The notes under the pieces: model-generated | Database searches by the model: none | Told to the model about the DNA's origin: nothing | The model's input: only the letters and a program-made list of their open reading frames with translations | Position numbers and translations under genes: made by a program | Origin: Bacteroidales bacterium | Lineage (GTDB): Bacteria > Bacteroidota > Bacteroidia > Bacteroidales > UBA932 | Assembly (NCBI GenBank): GCA_017423025.1 | Contig: JAFPGC010000032.1 | Span: 19,918 to 83,917 of the forward strand | Direction of reading: 5' to 3' | DNA: 64,000 bases | Shown: positions 15,289-23,645 of the stretch, piece by piece | How positions within the stretch are numbered: position 1 is the stretch's first letter | Layout of the letters: every line of letters begins with the position of its first letter

Positions 15289-16586
15289 ATCATTCCCGGC
15301 TCATATACGGCCTTCTGACCCTCGCCATCCTGGTGGGAGGCAGTTTCTGGCTACGCCTGCGCGGCCAGGGGGAAGAGGCCGTGACCTTCATGGAAACGAA
15401 GGCCGAGCCGGAGATTCCCGTAGCCTGGGTGGAAAACCTCAACGAATCCATTGTCAACGACCTTTCCCACCTCCCTGCCATGGACCAGGTGGTGGACAGT
15501 TTCATGAATTTCTGGTCCCTGAAGGGCGCCGCACTGGCCGTCGTGAGAAACGATTCGCTCCTCTACGCCCGTGGGTATGGACGTGCCGATGCCTCCTACC
15601 CCATGACCCCGGGTACCACCATGCGCCTGGCCTCCGTTTCCAAGCTCCTCACCGCCATAGGCATCATGCGCCTGCAGGAGCAGGGAAAGGTATTCCTTGA
15701 AACTCCTGTCTTCGGCCCGTTTGGCGTTTTGAACGAATACGACCGCTACATCAAGGACGACAATTATTATCTGATGACGGTGCAGCACTTGCTGCGTCAT
15801 CAGGGAGGCTTCACCTCCCGGGGCGGGGACGTGATGTTCTCCACCCTCAAGTTCATGCAGCGCCACGGCCTGTCCAAACCGCCGACCTCGGACTATCTGG
15901 TTCAGAAGGAAGTGGCCCGGCCCCTGGCGTTTGAGCCCGGCACCTCGCAGGAGTATTCCAATTTCGGCTACCTGCTGCTTTCCCTTGTGATTGAGAAGGC
16001 CTCCGGGATGCCTTACGAGGAGTTCATGCAGAAGGAAGTCTTTGAGCCCGCCGGCTGCCACGGCTTCCGCCTGGGCGGCGATTATCTGGAAGACCGCCTG
16101 CCCGGGGAAACCCGCTACTTCGTCCAGTCCGACGACCAGCCTACCGCCTCGTTCGACGGGAAGTACGCTTCCGTCCAGCGCTGCTACGGAGGCAATTACA
16201 TTTCCGGCCTGTACGGTGCTGGAGGCTGGATTGGCTCGGTGGTGGAACTGGCGCGTCTGGTGAGCGCCATCGACGGGGTGGGCCCGGTCCCGGACCTGCT
16301 GGATCCTTTCAGCATCCGCCAGATGACGGTGTGGTACGACGACGAAACCTACGGCCTGGGCTGGCTGGACTGCCGCCCCGAAGGCGAATGGACGCGCACC
16401 GGCTCCTTCGCCGGCACATCGGCCCTTATTAAGAAATATGCCGATGGGGAAACCTGGATCTTCGTGACCAATACCTCCACCTGGCGAGGCTCCCGCTTCT
16501 CCCGCAATTCCGGCGCCCTCTGCAGGAACCTGCGCGACCGCTTCGATTCGCAACTTCCCACCCGCGACCTGTTCCGGGAGAATTAG
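15285..16586 (+). CDS. Serine hydrolase of the beta-lactamase class C/PBP4* family
   Basis: This 433-residue protein has an N-terminal membrane anchor (residues ~5-25) and a periplasmic serine-hydrolase domain. The active-site triads are visible: SVSK at 117-120 (nucleophile Ser117, Lys120) and Y-S-N at 224-226. LRHQGGFTS and a C-terminal GTSALI-type segment also fit. Members include D-aminopeptidases, esterases and cell-wall carboxypeptidases; the substrate is unknown. The start is GTG, overlapping the preceding stop (GTGA), which implies translational coupling to the kinase-like gene. Confidence 0.85.
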   Translation: MNHSRLIYGLLTLAILVGGSFWLRLRGQGEEAVTFMETKAEPEIPVAWVENLNESIVNDLSHLPAMDQVVDSFMNFWSLKGAALAVVRNDSLLYARGYGRADASYPMTPGTTMRLASVSKLLTAIGIMRLQEQGKVFLETPVFGPFGVLNEYDRYIKDDNYYLMTVQHLLRHQGGFTSRGGDVMFSTLKFMQRHGLSKPPTSDYLVQKEVARPLAFEPGTSQEYSNFGYLLLSLVIEKASGMPYEEFMQKEVFEPAGCHGFRLGGDYLEDRLPGETRYFVQSDDQPTASFDGKYASVQRCYGGNYISGLYGAGGWIGSVVELARLVSAIDGVGPVPDLLDPFSIRQMTVWYDDETYGLGWLDCRPEGEWTRTGSFAGTSALIKKYADGETWIFVTNTSTWRGSRFSRNSGALCRNLRDRFDSQLPTRDLFREN

Positions 16587-16633
16587 GCATTTTCCCAGAT
16601 TTTCTTTAACTTAGCAGGACGAATAACACTGCT

Positions 16634-18313
16634 ATGGCCGACGAAAAGATTATCTTCTCCATGAACGGAGTGGGAAAAGTGCTTCCCCACAACAACAAAG
16701 TCATCCTCAAAGACATATACCTGAGCTTCTTCTACGGAGCCAAGATTGGCATCATCGGCCTCAATGGTTCCGGTAAATCCACGCTTCTGAAAATCATCGC
16801 CGGGGTGGAGAAATCCTACAAGGGAGAGGTGGTCTGGGCACCGGGCTATACCGTTGGTTACCTGGAGCAGGAGCCCCAGATGGATCCGGAGAAAACCGTG
16901 CTGGAAGTGGTGCAGGAAGGCGTGCAGGAGGTTATGGACATCCTTCAGGAATACAACGATATCTCCCTCAAGTTCATGGAGCCCATGGACGACGACGAGA
17001 TGAACCGCCTCATCGAGCGCCAGGGAGAACTCACGGAAAAGATTGACCACGTGAACGGCTGGGAGATTGACTCCAAACTGGAGCGCGCCATGGACGCCCT
17101 GCAGTGCCCGCCGTCCGACCAGAAGATCAAGGAACTCTCCGGAGGCGAGCGCCGCCGCGTTGCCCTGTGCCGCCTGCTGCTGAGCGAGCCCGACGTGCTC
17201 CTGCTGGACGAGCCCACCAACCACCTGGACACCGAATCCATCCAGTGGTTGGAAGCCCACCTGCAGCAGTACAAGGGAACGGTAATCGCCGTTACCCACG
17301 ACCGTTATTTCCTGGACAACGTGGCCGGCTGGATCCTGGAACTGGACCGCGGAGAGGGCATCCCCTGGAAGGGCAACTACTCCTCGTGGCTGGACCAGAA
17401 GACCAAGCGCCTGGCCCAGGAAGAGAAGGCCGAAAGCAAGCGCCGCAAGACCCTGGAGCGGGAGCTCGAATGGGTGCGAATGGCGCCCAAGGCCCGCCAG
17501 GCCAAGCAGAAAGCCCGTCTGGGCGCTTACGAAAAACTGGCCGCGGCCGATGCCAAACAAAAGGAAGCCAACCTGGAAATCTATATCCCCAACGGCCCGC
17601 ACCTGGGCAACAAGGTCATCCAGTTCACCGACGTATCCAAAGCCTATGGAGACAAGCTCCTGTTCGAGCATCTGACCTTCGAACTGCCGCCGGCAGGCAT
17701 CGTGGGTGTCATCGGCCCTAACGGTGCCGGTAAGACCACGCTCTTCCGCCTCATCATGGGCATTGAGCAGCCGGACAGCGGCACCATCGAGATCGGGGAG
17801 ACCGTCAAGATTTCTTATGTGGACCAGCAGCACCGCAGCATTGATCCGGAGAAAACGGTTTACGAGACCATCGCCGGCAATTCGGAATGGGTGCGCATGG
17901 GCGGAAGGGACGTGAATGCCCGCGCCTGGGTGTCCCGTTTCAATTTCTCGGGGGCCGATCAGGAAAAACTCTGCGGCGTCCTCTCCGGAGGTGAACGCAA
18001 CCGCCTGCACCTGGCCCTGACCCTGAAGGACGAGGGCAATGTGCTCCTTCTGGACGAACCTACCAACGACGTGGACGTAAACACCATCCGCGCCCTGGAA
18101 GAAGGCCTGGACGGCTTTGCCGGCTGCGCCGTAGTGGTGAGCCACGACCGCTGGTTCCTGGACCGCGTGGCCACCCACATCCTGGCCTATGAAGGAGAGG
18201 GCAAGGTGGTCTTCTTCGAAGGCAACTACCAGGAATATGAAGCCAACCGCAAGATGCGCCTGGGGGCCGATGCCGAACCCAAGCGATTCAAGTACAAGAA
18301 ATTAATGGAATAA
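16634..18313 (+). CDS. ettA: Energy-dependent translational throttle protein EttA (ABC-F)
   Basis: This 559-residue cytosolic ABC-F ATPase has two ABC domains. The first has Walker A GLNGSGKST near residue 40 and signature LSGGERRRVALCRLL near 168. The second has GPNGAGKTT near 360 and LSGGERNRLHLALTL near 453. Both have D-E-P-T-N Walker B ends. The linker carries the RKTLERELEWVR and KARQAKQKARLGAYEKL arm/tRNA-interaction segment. The length and the N-terminal sequence (IFSMNGVGKVLPHNNKVILK) match EttA, which sits in the ribosomal E site and gates translation according to the ADP/ATP ratio. It is followed two nt later by an aldose epimerase gene. Confidence 0.95.
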   Translation: MADEKIIFSMNGVGKVLPHNNKVILKDIYLSFFYGAKIGIIGLNGSGKSTLLKIIAGVEKSYKGEVVWAPGYTVGYLEQEPQMDPEKTVLEVVQEGVQEVMDILQEYNDISLKFMEPMDDDEMNRLIERQGELTEKIDHVNGWEIDSKLERAMDALQCPPSDQKIKELSGGERRRVALCRLLLSEPDVLLLDEPTNHLDTESIQWLEAHLQQYKGTVIAVTHDRYFLDNVAGWILELDRGEGIPWKGNYSSWLDQKTKRLAQEEKAESKRRKTLERELEWVRMAPKARQAKQKARLGAYEKLAAADAKQKEANLEIYIPNGPHLGNKVIQFTDVSKAYGDKLLFEHLTFELPPAGIVGVIGPNGAGKTTLFRLIMGIEQPDSGTIEIGETVKISYVDQQHRSIDPEKTVYETIAGNSEWVRMGGRDVNARAWVSRFNFSGADQEKLCGVLSGGERNRLHLALTLKDEGNVLLLDEPTNDVDVNTIRALEEGLDGFAGCAVVVSHDRWFLDRVATHILAYEGEGKVVFFEGNYQEYEANRKMRLGADAEPKRFKYKKLME

Positions 18314-18315
18314 GT

Positions 18316-19425
18316 ATGAAAAAGATTCTGACACTTAGCCTGGTCGCACTGGCCCTGTCCTGCTGCACCCCTTCCGTAAAGCTCATTCCCCGCAAGGCTT
18401 TCCAGGGAGAAGTGGAAGGCGTTCCCATTGATCTGTACACCCTTAAAAGCGAGAATTTAACCGTCCAGATAACCAATTTCGGTGCCCGCGTGGTTTCCCT
18501 GTACACCCCGGACAAGCACGGAAACTGGGCCGATATAGTAGTAGGACACGACAACCTTCAGGCCTATGTGGCTCCTCCCGGAGAGCGTTTTCTGGGCGCT
18601 ACCGTCGGCCCTGTGGCCAACCGCATAGGGAATGCCGCCTTCCAGGTGGAGGGCGAAACCTGGCACACCGACGCCAATGACAACGGCGTCAACACCTTGC
18701 ACGGTGGCTTCAAAGGCATTGACATGCGTCCCTGGACGGTGGAATCTTCCTCCGCCACGTCCCTTACCCTCAGCCTGGAATGCCCCAACGGGCAGGACGG
18801 TTTCCCCGGCAACCGCACCATTACGCTCACGTATTCGGTTTCCGACGCGGACTTCAAGGTGGAGATTGAGGCCAACTCCAACAAAATCACGCCCTTCAAC
18901 ATTACCCACCATCCTTTCTTCTGCCTCCGTGGCGAGGGCGAAGGCACGGTGGAAGACTATCTGATGACCATCTGCGCATCGGCCTATACCCCGGTGGATT
19001 CCCTGAGCATTCCTACGGGAGAGATTGTTCCTGTTGAAGGAACTCCCTTCGACTTCCGGAAGCCCCATGCCATAGGACAGTATATCAATGAAGAGAATGA
19101 ACAGCTCCGCTTCGGTCACGGCTACGACCACAACTGGTGCCTGGACGGAGAGGGGATGCGCACGGCCTGCAAGGTGCAGGATCCGGTGAGCGGCCGTACA
19201 ATAGAAGTAATTACCGACCAGCCAGGTCTTCAGTTCTACAGCGGCAATTTCTTTAACGGCGGGGAAGCCGGCAAGAACGGAAAGCCCCTGGGCTTCCGCA
19301 GTTCCCTGGTCCTGGAAGCACAGGGCTGGCCCGATGCCGTAAACCACCCCAACTTCCCTTCCAGCTTAATCCTTCCGGAAGAAACCTACCGTTCCATCAC
19401 CATTTATCGCTTCGGGGCAGAATAA
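18316..19425 (+). CDS. galM: Aldose 1-epimerase (mutarotase) lipoprotein
   Basis: This 369-residue GalM-family enzyme interconverts the anomers of free hexoses. Recognisable elements are ITNFGARVVSLYTPDKHG, the FLGATVGPVANRIG loop, LHGGFKGIDMRPW, the ITHHPFFCLRG strand carrying the catalytic-type His, and the C-terminal LVLEAQGWPDAVNHPNFPS, whose Glu would be the catalytic base. A signal peptide with a cysteine pair (SCC, residues 15-17) indicates a periplasmic lipoprotein. It is not part of the glycan locus downstream but could serve it. Confidence 0.9.
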   Translation: MKKILTLSLVALALSCCTPSVKLIPRKAFQGEVEGVPIDLYTLKSENLTVQITNFGARVVSLYTPDKHGNWADIVVGHDNLQAYVAPPGERFLGATVGPVANRIGNAAFQVEGETWHTDANDNGVNTLHGGFKGIDMRPWTVESSSATSLTLSLECPNGQDGFPGNRTITLTYSVSDADFKVEIEANSNKITPFNITHHPFFCLRGEGEGTVEDYLMTICASAYTPVDSLSIPTGEIVPVEGTPFDFRKPHAIGQYINEENEQLRFGHGYDHNWCLDGEGMRTACKVQDPVSGRTIEVITDQPGLQFYSGNFFNGGEAGKNGKPLGFRSSLVLEAQGWPDAVNHPNFPSSLILPEETYRSITIYRFGAE

Positions 19426-19431
19426 TTTTTG

Positions 19432-19439
19432 TACCTTTG
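19432..19439 (+). promoter_or_regulatory. -7 promoter box (TACCTTTG) for polA
   Basis: It matches TAnnTTTG and ends only seven nt before the ATG at 19447, which would make the mRNA leaderless or nearly so. No -33 box is evident. Confidence 0.5.
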
Positions 19440-19446
19440 GAGTTCT

Positions 19447-22119
19447 ATGGATAAACTCTACCTAATAGACGGACACGCCCTGGTGTTCAAGATGTACTAT
19501 GCCTTCCTGCGAAGACCCATGATCAACTCGCAGGGGGCCGATATGTCCATCCTGTACGGCTTTACCAAGTACCTGCTGGAAATGCTGGAAAGGGACAAGC
19601 CCACGCACGTGGCCGTAGCTTTTGACCCGCCGGGCGGAACGTTCCGCAACCAGTTGTATCCGGAATACAAGGGCACCCGCCCCCCTACCCCGCAGTTGGT
19701 AATTGACGCCCTGGAGCCTCTGACCCGGCTGGTGCAGGGTATGAACATCCCCGTCCTCACCATTCCCGGCTTCGAGGCCGATGACGTCCTGGGATCGGCC
19801 GCCACGCAGTTTGCGTCCGCAAAGCTGGATGTGTATATGGTCACGCCCGACAAGGATTACGGGCAGCTGATTGGCCCGCACGCTTTCCAGTTGAAGCCCG
19901 GCAAGAGCGGTTCGGAGGCCGAACTGGTAGATTCCGCCGCCCTCTGTGAAAAATGGGGTATCTCCAGCCCTTCCCAGGTCATTGACATGCTGGCCATCTG
20001 CGGCGATACGGCCGACAACGTGCCCGGTGTAAAGGGCGTTGGAGAAGTGGGCGCTGCCAAACTCATAGCCAAATACGGCACCCTGGAGAATATCTATGCC
20101 CACCTCGAGGAACTCTCCCCCAAGCAGCAGGAAATGTTCCGCGAGGCCCAGCCACATATGGCTCTGTCCAAGCTTCTGGTCACCATCAAGACCGATATGG
20201 ACCTCCCCGTCACGCTGGAAGACATGCGTTACACCGGGCGGTTTACGTCCGAGTTGGCACGTCTGTTTGACCAATACGAGTTTGCTTCCCTGAAGAAATA
20301 TTTGGCAGGAAGAGTGACGACAGAGATTCCCGGTCAAGCCGGGAATGACGGGAAGGGAACCGGGAATGAAGGAACGAGCACCGGGAATGACGCTGTCATG
20401 GCCGGCCCCGACCGGCCATCTCATCCCGAATTCAACTACAAAGAAGCCTCCCCTGCAGAGGTCATCAAAGCCGCCCAAAAGACTGGCAAGGTGGGCCTGG
20501 TTCTGGCTGGGAAAAAGCTGATTATGGCGAGCGATGGTCTAGTCTGCCAGATTCCCGGTCAAGCCGGGAATGACGTTCTACATGATTCCTCCATTGCCAA
20601 ATACGGGGTGGATCTTAAGAAGATGGCCAACACGCTGGCAGAGGAAGGGATAAGCCTGGAAGGCCTGTGGAACGATATCGAGCTCATGCACTATGTGCTG
20701 AATCCGGAGCGCAGCCACGAACTGGCCGCCCTGGCGCAGACATATCTGGGGGTATCGCTGGAAGAAGCATCGGCCCCTGTGCAGACGGCGTCTCTCTTTG
20801 ACGAGGTTCCCGAGGAAGACGACTCCCCGCGTCTGAAGGAAGCGGCGGTGCTCATTCCCCTGGGAGACAAGCTGCGCGAAAACCTCCCGGCCTTCTACGA
20901 CACCATGGAAGAGCCGCTGGCCAAGGTGCTGGCACAGATGGAAAGGGACGGAGTCAAGGTGGACATGGCGCAGCTCAGGGTCTTTGCCGATGACCTGCGC
21001 AAAGAACTCACGGAACGCGAGGCCCGCATCCGGGAAATGGCCGATGAGCCCACCCTCAACATTTCCTCCCCCAAGCAGGTGGGAGACCTTCTGTTTGACA
21101 AACTCAAGCTGGACCCCAAGGCCAAAAAGAGCGGCAACAAGAGCCAGTATACCACCGACGAAGCCACGCTGGTGGCCATAGCGGACCGGCATCCCATAGT
21201 GGATGAGATTCTGGAATTCAGGGCTGTCAAGAAACTGCTGTCCACCTACATAGAGCCCTTCCCTTCGTATATTTCGGAGAAGGACGGCCGGGTGCACACC
21301 ACCTTCAACCAGGCCCTTACGGCCACCGGCCGCCTGTCCAGTTCCAATCCCAACCTGCAGAACATTCCGGTGCGTACGGAGCGCGGAAAGGAGATTCGCA
21401 AAGCCTTTGTTCCGGGCATTCCGGACGGCCTCATTGTCAGTGCCGACTATTCCCAGATCGAGCTGCGCATCATGGCCCATCTGAGCTGTGACGCCCACCT
21501 CACCCAGGCTTTCCGCGACGGGGTGGACGTACACGCCGCCACCGCCGCCAAGATCTTCAGGATCCCGGTGGAGGAAGTGACGCGGGAGCAGCGAGGGATG
21601 GCCAAGACGGCCAACTTCGGCATCATGTACGGCATCTCTTCCTTCGGCCTGGCCCAGCGGCTGCACCTGCCCAGAACACAAGCCAAGGCCCTCATAGACG
21701 ATTATTTCGCTGCCTTCCCCGCCATCCGCAGTTTCATTGACGACAGCATAGCCTTCGCCCGCGAGAACGGCTATGTGGAAACCCTCTTCGGCCGCCGACG
21801 GTATCTGCCGGACATATCGGCCCGCAATGCCACCGTCCGGGCACTGGCAGAAAGGAACGCGGTAAATGCCCCCATCCAGGGCACATCGGCCGATATCATC
21901 AAACTGGCCATGATTGGCGTGGCCCGAAGGCTCAAGGAAAGCGGCCTCAAGAGCCGCATGGTGCTGCAGATTCACGACGAACTGCTGTTCGAGGCCCCTG
22001 CCGCCGAAATGCCGCAGCTGCAGGAACTGGTGAAAGACGTGATGGAGAATGTCATCAAGCTGTCGGTTCCGCTCACGGTGGAATGCAGCAGCGGAAACAA
22101 TTGGCTGGAAGCCCATTAA
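19447..22119 (+). CDS. polA: DNA polymerase I
   Basis: This 890-residue repair and Okazaki-maturation polymerase has three regions. The 5'-nuclease spans ~1-285 (DGHALVFKMYYAF, GFEADDVLGS, DNVPGVKGVGEVGA). The 3'-5' exonuclease-like domain spans ~330-480. The polymerase domain spans ~485-890, with TGRLSSSNPNLQNIPVR, motif A DYSQIELRIMAH, the O-helix GMAKTANFGIMYGISSFGLA, and motif C IHDELLFE. The exonuclease domain lacks recognisable DEDD acidic residues (GLVLAG where FDTET is expected), so proofreading is probably absent. Residues ~292-329 and ~368-376 are encoded by palindromic repeat insertions (both contain IPGQAGND) and fall at the domain linker and inside the dead domain. The start is the ATG after the -7 box. 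Confidence 0.95.
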   Translation: MDKLYLIDGHALVFKMYYAFLRRPMINSQGADMSILYGFTKYLLEMLERDKPTHVAVAFDPPGGTFRNQLYPEYKGTRPPTPQLVIDALEPLTRLVQGMNIPVLTIPGFEADDVLGSAATQFASAKLDVYMVTPDKDYGQLIGPHAFQLKPGKSGSEAELVDSAALCEKWGISSPSQVIDMLAICGDTADNVPGVKGVGEVGAAKLIAKYGTLENIYAHLEELSPKQQEMFREAQPHMALSKLLVTIKTDMDLPVTLEDMRYTGRFTSELARLFDQYEFASLKKYLAGRVTTEIPGQAGNDGKGTGNEGTSTGNDAVMAGPDRPSHPEFNYKEASPAEVIKAAQKTGKVGLVLAGKKLIMASDGLVCQIPGQAGNDVLHDSSIAKYGVDLKKMANTLAEEGISLEGLWNDIELMHYVLNPERSHELAALAQTYLGVSLEEASAPVQTASLFDEVPEEDDSPRLKEAAVLIPLGDKLRENLPAFYDTMEEPLAKVLAQMERDGVKVDMAQLRVFADDLRKELTEREARIREMADEPTLNISSPKQVGDLLFDKLKLDPKAKKSGNKSQYTTDEATLVAIADRHPIVDEILEFRAVKKLLSTYIEPFPSYISEKDGRVHTTFNQALTATGRLSSSNPNLQNIPVRTERGKEIRKAFVPGIPDGLIVSADYSQIELRIMAHLSCDAHLTQAFRDGVDVHAATAAKIFRIPVEEVTREQRGMAKTANFGIMYGISSFGLAQRLHLPRTQAKALIDDYFAAFPAIRSFIDDSIAFARENGYVETLFGRRRYLPDISARNATVRALAERNAVNAPIQGTSADIIKLAMIGVARRLKESGLKSRMVLQIHDELLFEAPAAEMPQLQELVKDVMENVIKLSVPLTVECSSGNNWLEAH
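20325..20432. repeat. Cluster of palindromic repeats inserted in frame in polA
   Basis: A full GATTCCCGGT...GAATGACG unit occupies 20325-20350. It is followed by two partial CCGGGAATGA units (near 20360 and 20381) and a second palindrome (ATGGCCGG/CCGGCCAT, 20398-20420). The whole run keeps the polA frame open and encodes a Gly/Asn/Thr-rich linker containing IPGQAGNDGKG. Confidence 0.8.
20550..20575. repeat. Second in-frame palindromic repeat in polA
   Basis: It is identical to the unit at 20325-20350, with the same orientation and reading frame, and gives IPGQAGND again inside the exonuclease-like domain. Confidence 0.85.
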
Positions 22120-22124
22120 CAGAT

Positions 22125-22700
22125 ATGGAGAGCAAAGAAAAAGAGTTGGTGGAGAAAGCCATGCAGGGAGACCAGATGGCCTTCCGCATGTTGTACCAGA
22201 TTCACGAAAAAGCTGTTCGCGGACGCGTAAGCGGCTATTTCCATTGGAAGGCCGATGTGGACGACGTGGTGCTGGAGAGCTTCCAGAAAGCTTTCAGCGC
22301 CTTGCAGGGCTTTGACACGGAGCGGGAATTCCGCCCCTGGCTGCTCACCATCGCCACCCGTACGGCGCTGGACCACCTGGAGAGCATCAAGCGGGAAACG
22401 GAGAAGAAGGAAGGCATCCTGCTCAAGGCGGGGGCCGAACATCCCGAAAGCAGTACCCCGCTCACGGACTATACCCCGGAGGAAGAAATCATCAATGACG
22501 AGGTGCACGAGCGCCTGATGGGCTTCATCGACGAGCTCCCTTCCCTGTACAAAGACGTGATGATCAAGTACATGATAGAAGAGCTGGAATACGAAGAGAT
22601 TGCCAAGGAACTGGACCTGGAACTGAATACGGTGCGCACACGCATCCGCCGGGGCAAGCAGCACCTGGCCCAAATGATGGTAAGGGGGGAAGTGGAATGA
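22125..22700 (+). CDS. RNA polymerase sigma-70 factor, ECF type
   Basis: This 191-residue protein has region 2 (AFRMLYQIHEKAVRGRVSGYF, then VDDVVLESFQKAFSALQGFD and FRPWLLTIATRTALDHLES) and region 4 (ELPSLYKDVMIKYMIEELEYEEIAKELDLELNTVRTRIRRGK, given here only as its helix-turn-helix end IAKELDLELNTVRTRI). The middle is acidic and longer than usual. No anti-sigma gene adjoins it; the downstream gene is rsmG, with a four-nt ATGA overlap. The ATG at 22125 was preferred because a longer frame would overlap the polA end with unrelated sequence. Confidence 0.88.
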   Translation: MESKEKELVEKAMQGDQMAFRMLYQIHEKAVRGRVSGYFHWKADVDDVVLESFQKAFSALQGFDTEREFRPWLLTIATRTALDHLESIKRETEKKEGILLKAGAEHPESSTPLTDYTPEEEIINDEVHERLMGFIDELPSLYKDVMIKYMIEELEYEEIAKELDLELNTVRTRIRRGKQHLAQMMVRGEVE

Positions 22701-23350
22701 CAGGGAACGATTTCTTAGCTTTTATCAAGGCCGATTTCGCCCTCACGACCCGGCAGGAAGAATTATTCCTGGCGCTGGATCACCTGTACCGCGAATGGAA
22801 CGCCCAGATCAATGTGATCTCCAGAAAGGATATTGACGGCCTCTACGACCATCACGTCCTGCATTCCCTGGCCATTGCCCGGTACCTGTTGACGGTACCC
22901 GGAGTGGAAGAAGCCTTTGCCAAAGCCGATGTCCTGGATTTGGGAACCGGCGGCGGTTTCCCCGGCATTCCCCTGGCCATCCTGTATCCCCAGGCCCATT
23001 TCATCCTGTGCGATTCTGTAAACAAAAAAACCATCGTAGCCCAGGCCGTATCCCAGGCCCTGAAACTGGACAACGTGCAGGTGGTAAACGCCCGTGCCGA
23101 ATCCCTGGGCCTTAATTTTGACTTCGTGGTCTCCCGCGCGGTGGCCTCCCTGCCCAACTTCTATCCCTGGGTAAAAGGCCGGTACGACCAGGGGATTCTC
23201 TACCTCAAGGGAGGCGACGTGAACGAAGAAATTGCCCAGGTCATGGCCCGTCACAAACTGGCCCGGGGCAAAGTTCACACCTGGCCCGTCTCTTCCTGGC
23301 TGAAGGACCCGTATTATGACGGAAAGTTAGTCATTCACATCGAAAAATAA
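22697..23350 (+). CDS. rsmG: 16S rRNA (guanine(527)-N7)-methyltransferase RsmG
   Basis: This 217-residue SAM-dependent enzyme makes m7G527 in 16S rRNA. Features include the WNAQINVISRKDIDGLYDHH segment, the SAM loop VLDLGTGGGFPGIPLAI, the acidic CDSVNKK strand, and VVSRAVASLPNFYPW. The length is normal. It overlaps the sigma factor gene by four nt. Loss of RsmG activity in other bacteria gives low-level streptomycin resistance (family knowledge). Confidence 0.94.
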   Translation: MTGNDFLAFIKADFALTTRQEELFLALDHLYREWNAQINVISRKDIDGLYDHHVLHSLAIARYLLTVPGVEEAFAKADVLDLGTGGGFPGIPLAILYPQAHFILCDSVNKKTIVAQAVSQALKLDNVQVVNARAESLGLNFDFVVSRAVASLPNFYPWVKGRYDQGILYLKGGDVNEEIAQVMARHKLARGKVHTWPVSSWLKDPYYDGKLVIHIEK

Positions 23351-23351
23351 T

Positions 23352-23382
23352 TTTGCAGTTTCGTTTAGAATTACTACCTTTG
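23352..23382 (+). promoter_or_regulatory. Promoter of rpmH
   Basis: A -33 TTTG (23352-23355) and -7 TACCTTTG (23375-23382) are separated by 19 nt, a textbook Bacteroidota promoter. It overlaps the end of rsmG and leaves a leader of about 30 nt. Confidence 0.75.
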
Positions 23383-23417
23383 CAGTCCTTACGCGAAAAA
23401 TATAAAAAAGAGATATC

Positions 23418-23570
23418 ATGAAGAGAACATTTCAACCCTCCCGTCGCAAGCGTGTGAACAAGCATGGTTTCCGCGCTCGCATGGCCTCTGCCAACGGCCG
23501 CCGCGTGCTCAGCGCCCGCCGTCGCCACGCCCGCAAAAAGCTCTCTGTTTCCGACGAAGATCGTTGGTAA
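23418..23570 (+). CDS. rpmH: 50S ribosomal protein L34
   Basis: This 50-residue, strongly basic protein begins [20 protein letters not shown] and continues with [20 protein letters not shown], the universal L34 pattern. A short acidic tail (SDEDRW) is typical of Bacteroidota. L34 binds 23S rRNA in the large subunit. It has its own strong promoter and is closed by a clear terminator, so it is a monocistronic unit. It lies next to neither dnaA nor rnpA here, unlike the arrangement around many origins. Confidence 0.97.
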   Translation: MKRTFQPSRRKRVNKHGFRARMASANGRRVLSARRRHARKKLSVSDEDRW

Positions 23571-23591
23571 TAGCTTTTGCATCAGACACTT

Positions 23592-23620
23592 ACCGCAGGT
23601 ATTTTTACCTGCGGTTTTTG
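23592..23620 (+). terminator. Intrinsic terminator of rpmH
   Basis: A perfect 10-bp stem (23592-23601 with 23606-23615) with a TTTT loop is followed by TTTTG TTTG. It lies 21 nt after the rpmH stop. Confidence 0.9.
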
Positions 23621-23633
23621 TTTGTCGTTTGCG

Positions 23634-23641
23634 TATCTTTG
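23634..23641 (+). promoter_or_regulatory. -7 box (TATCTTTG) directly before the unknown gene at 23646
   Basis: It matches TAnnTTTG and ends four nt before the ATG, so the message would be leaderless if this is the true start. The rpmH terminator is just upstream. Confidence 0.45.
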
Positions 23642-23645
23642 CAGT

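Noticed and set aside
20325-20432. Repeat cluster as a CRISPR or tandem array
   Set aside because: Units are irregularly spaced, only partly complete, and lie in an open reading frame. No spacers of constant length and no cas genes are seen.
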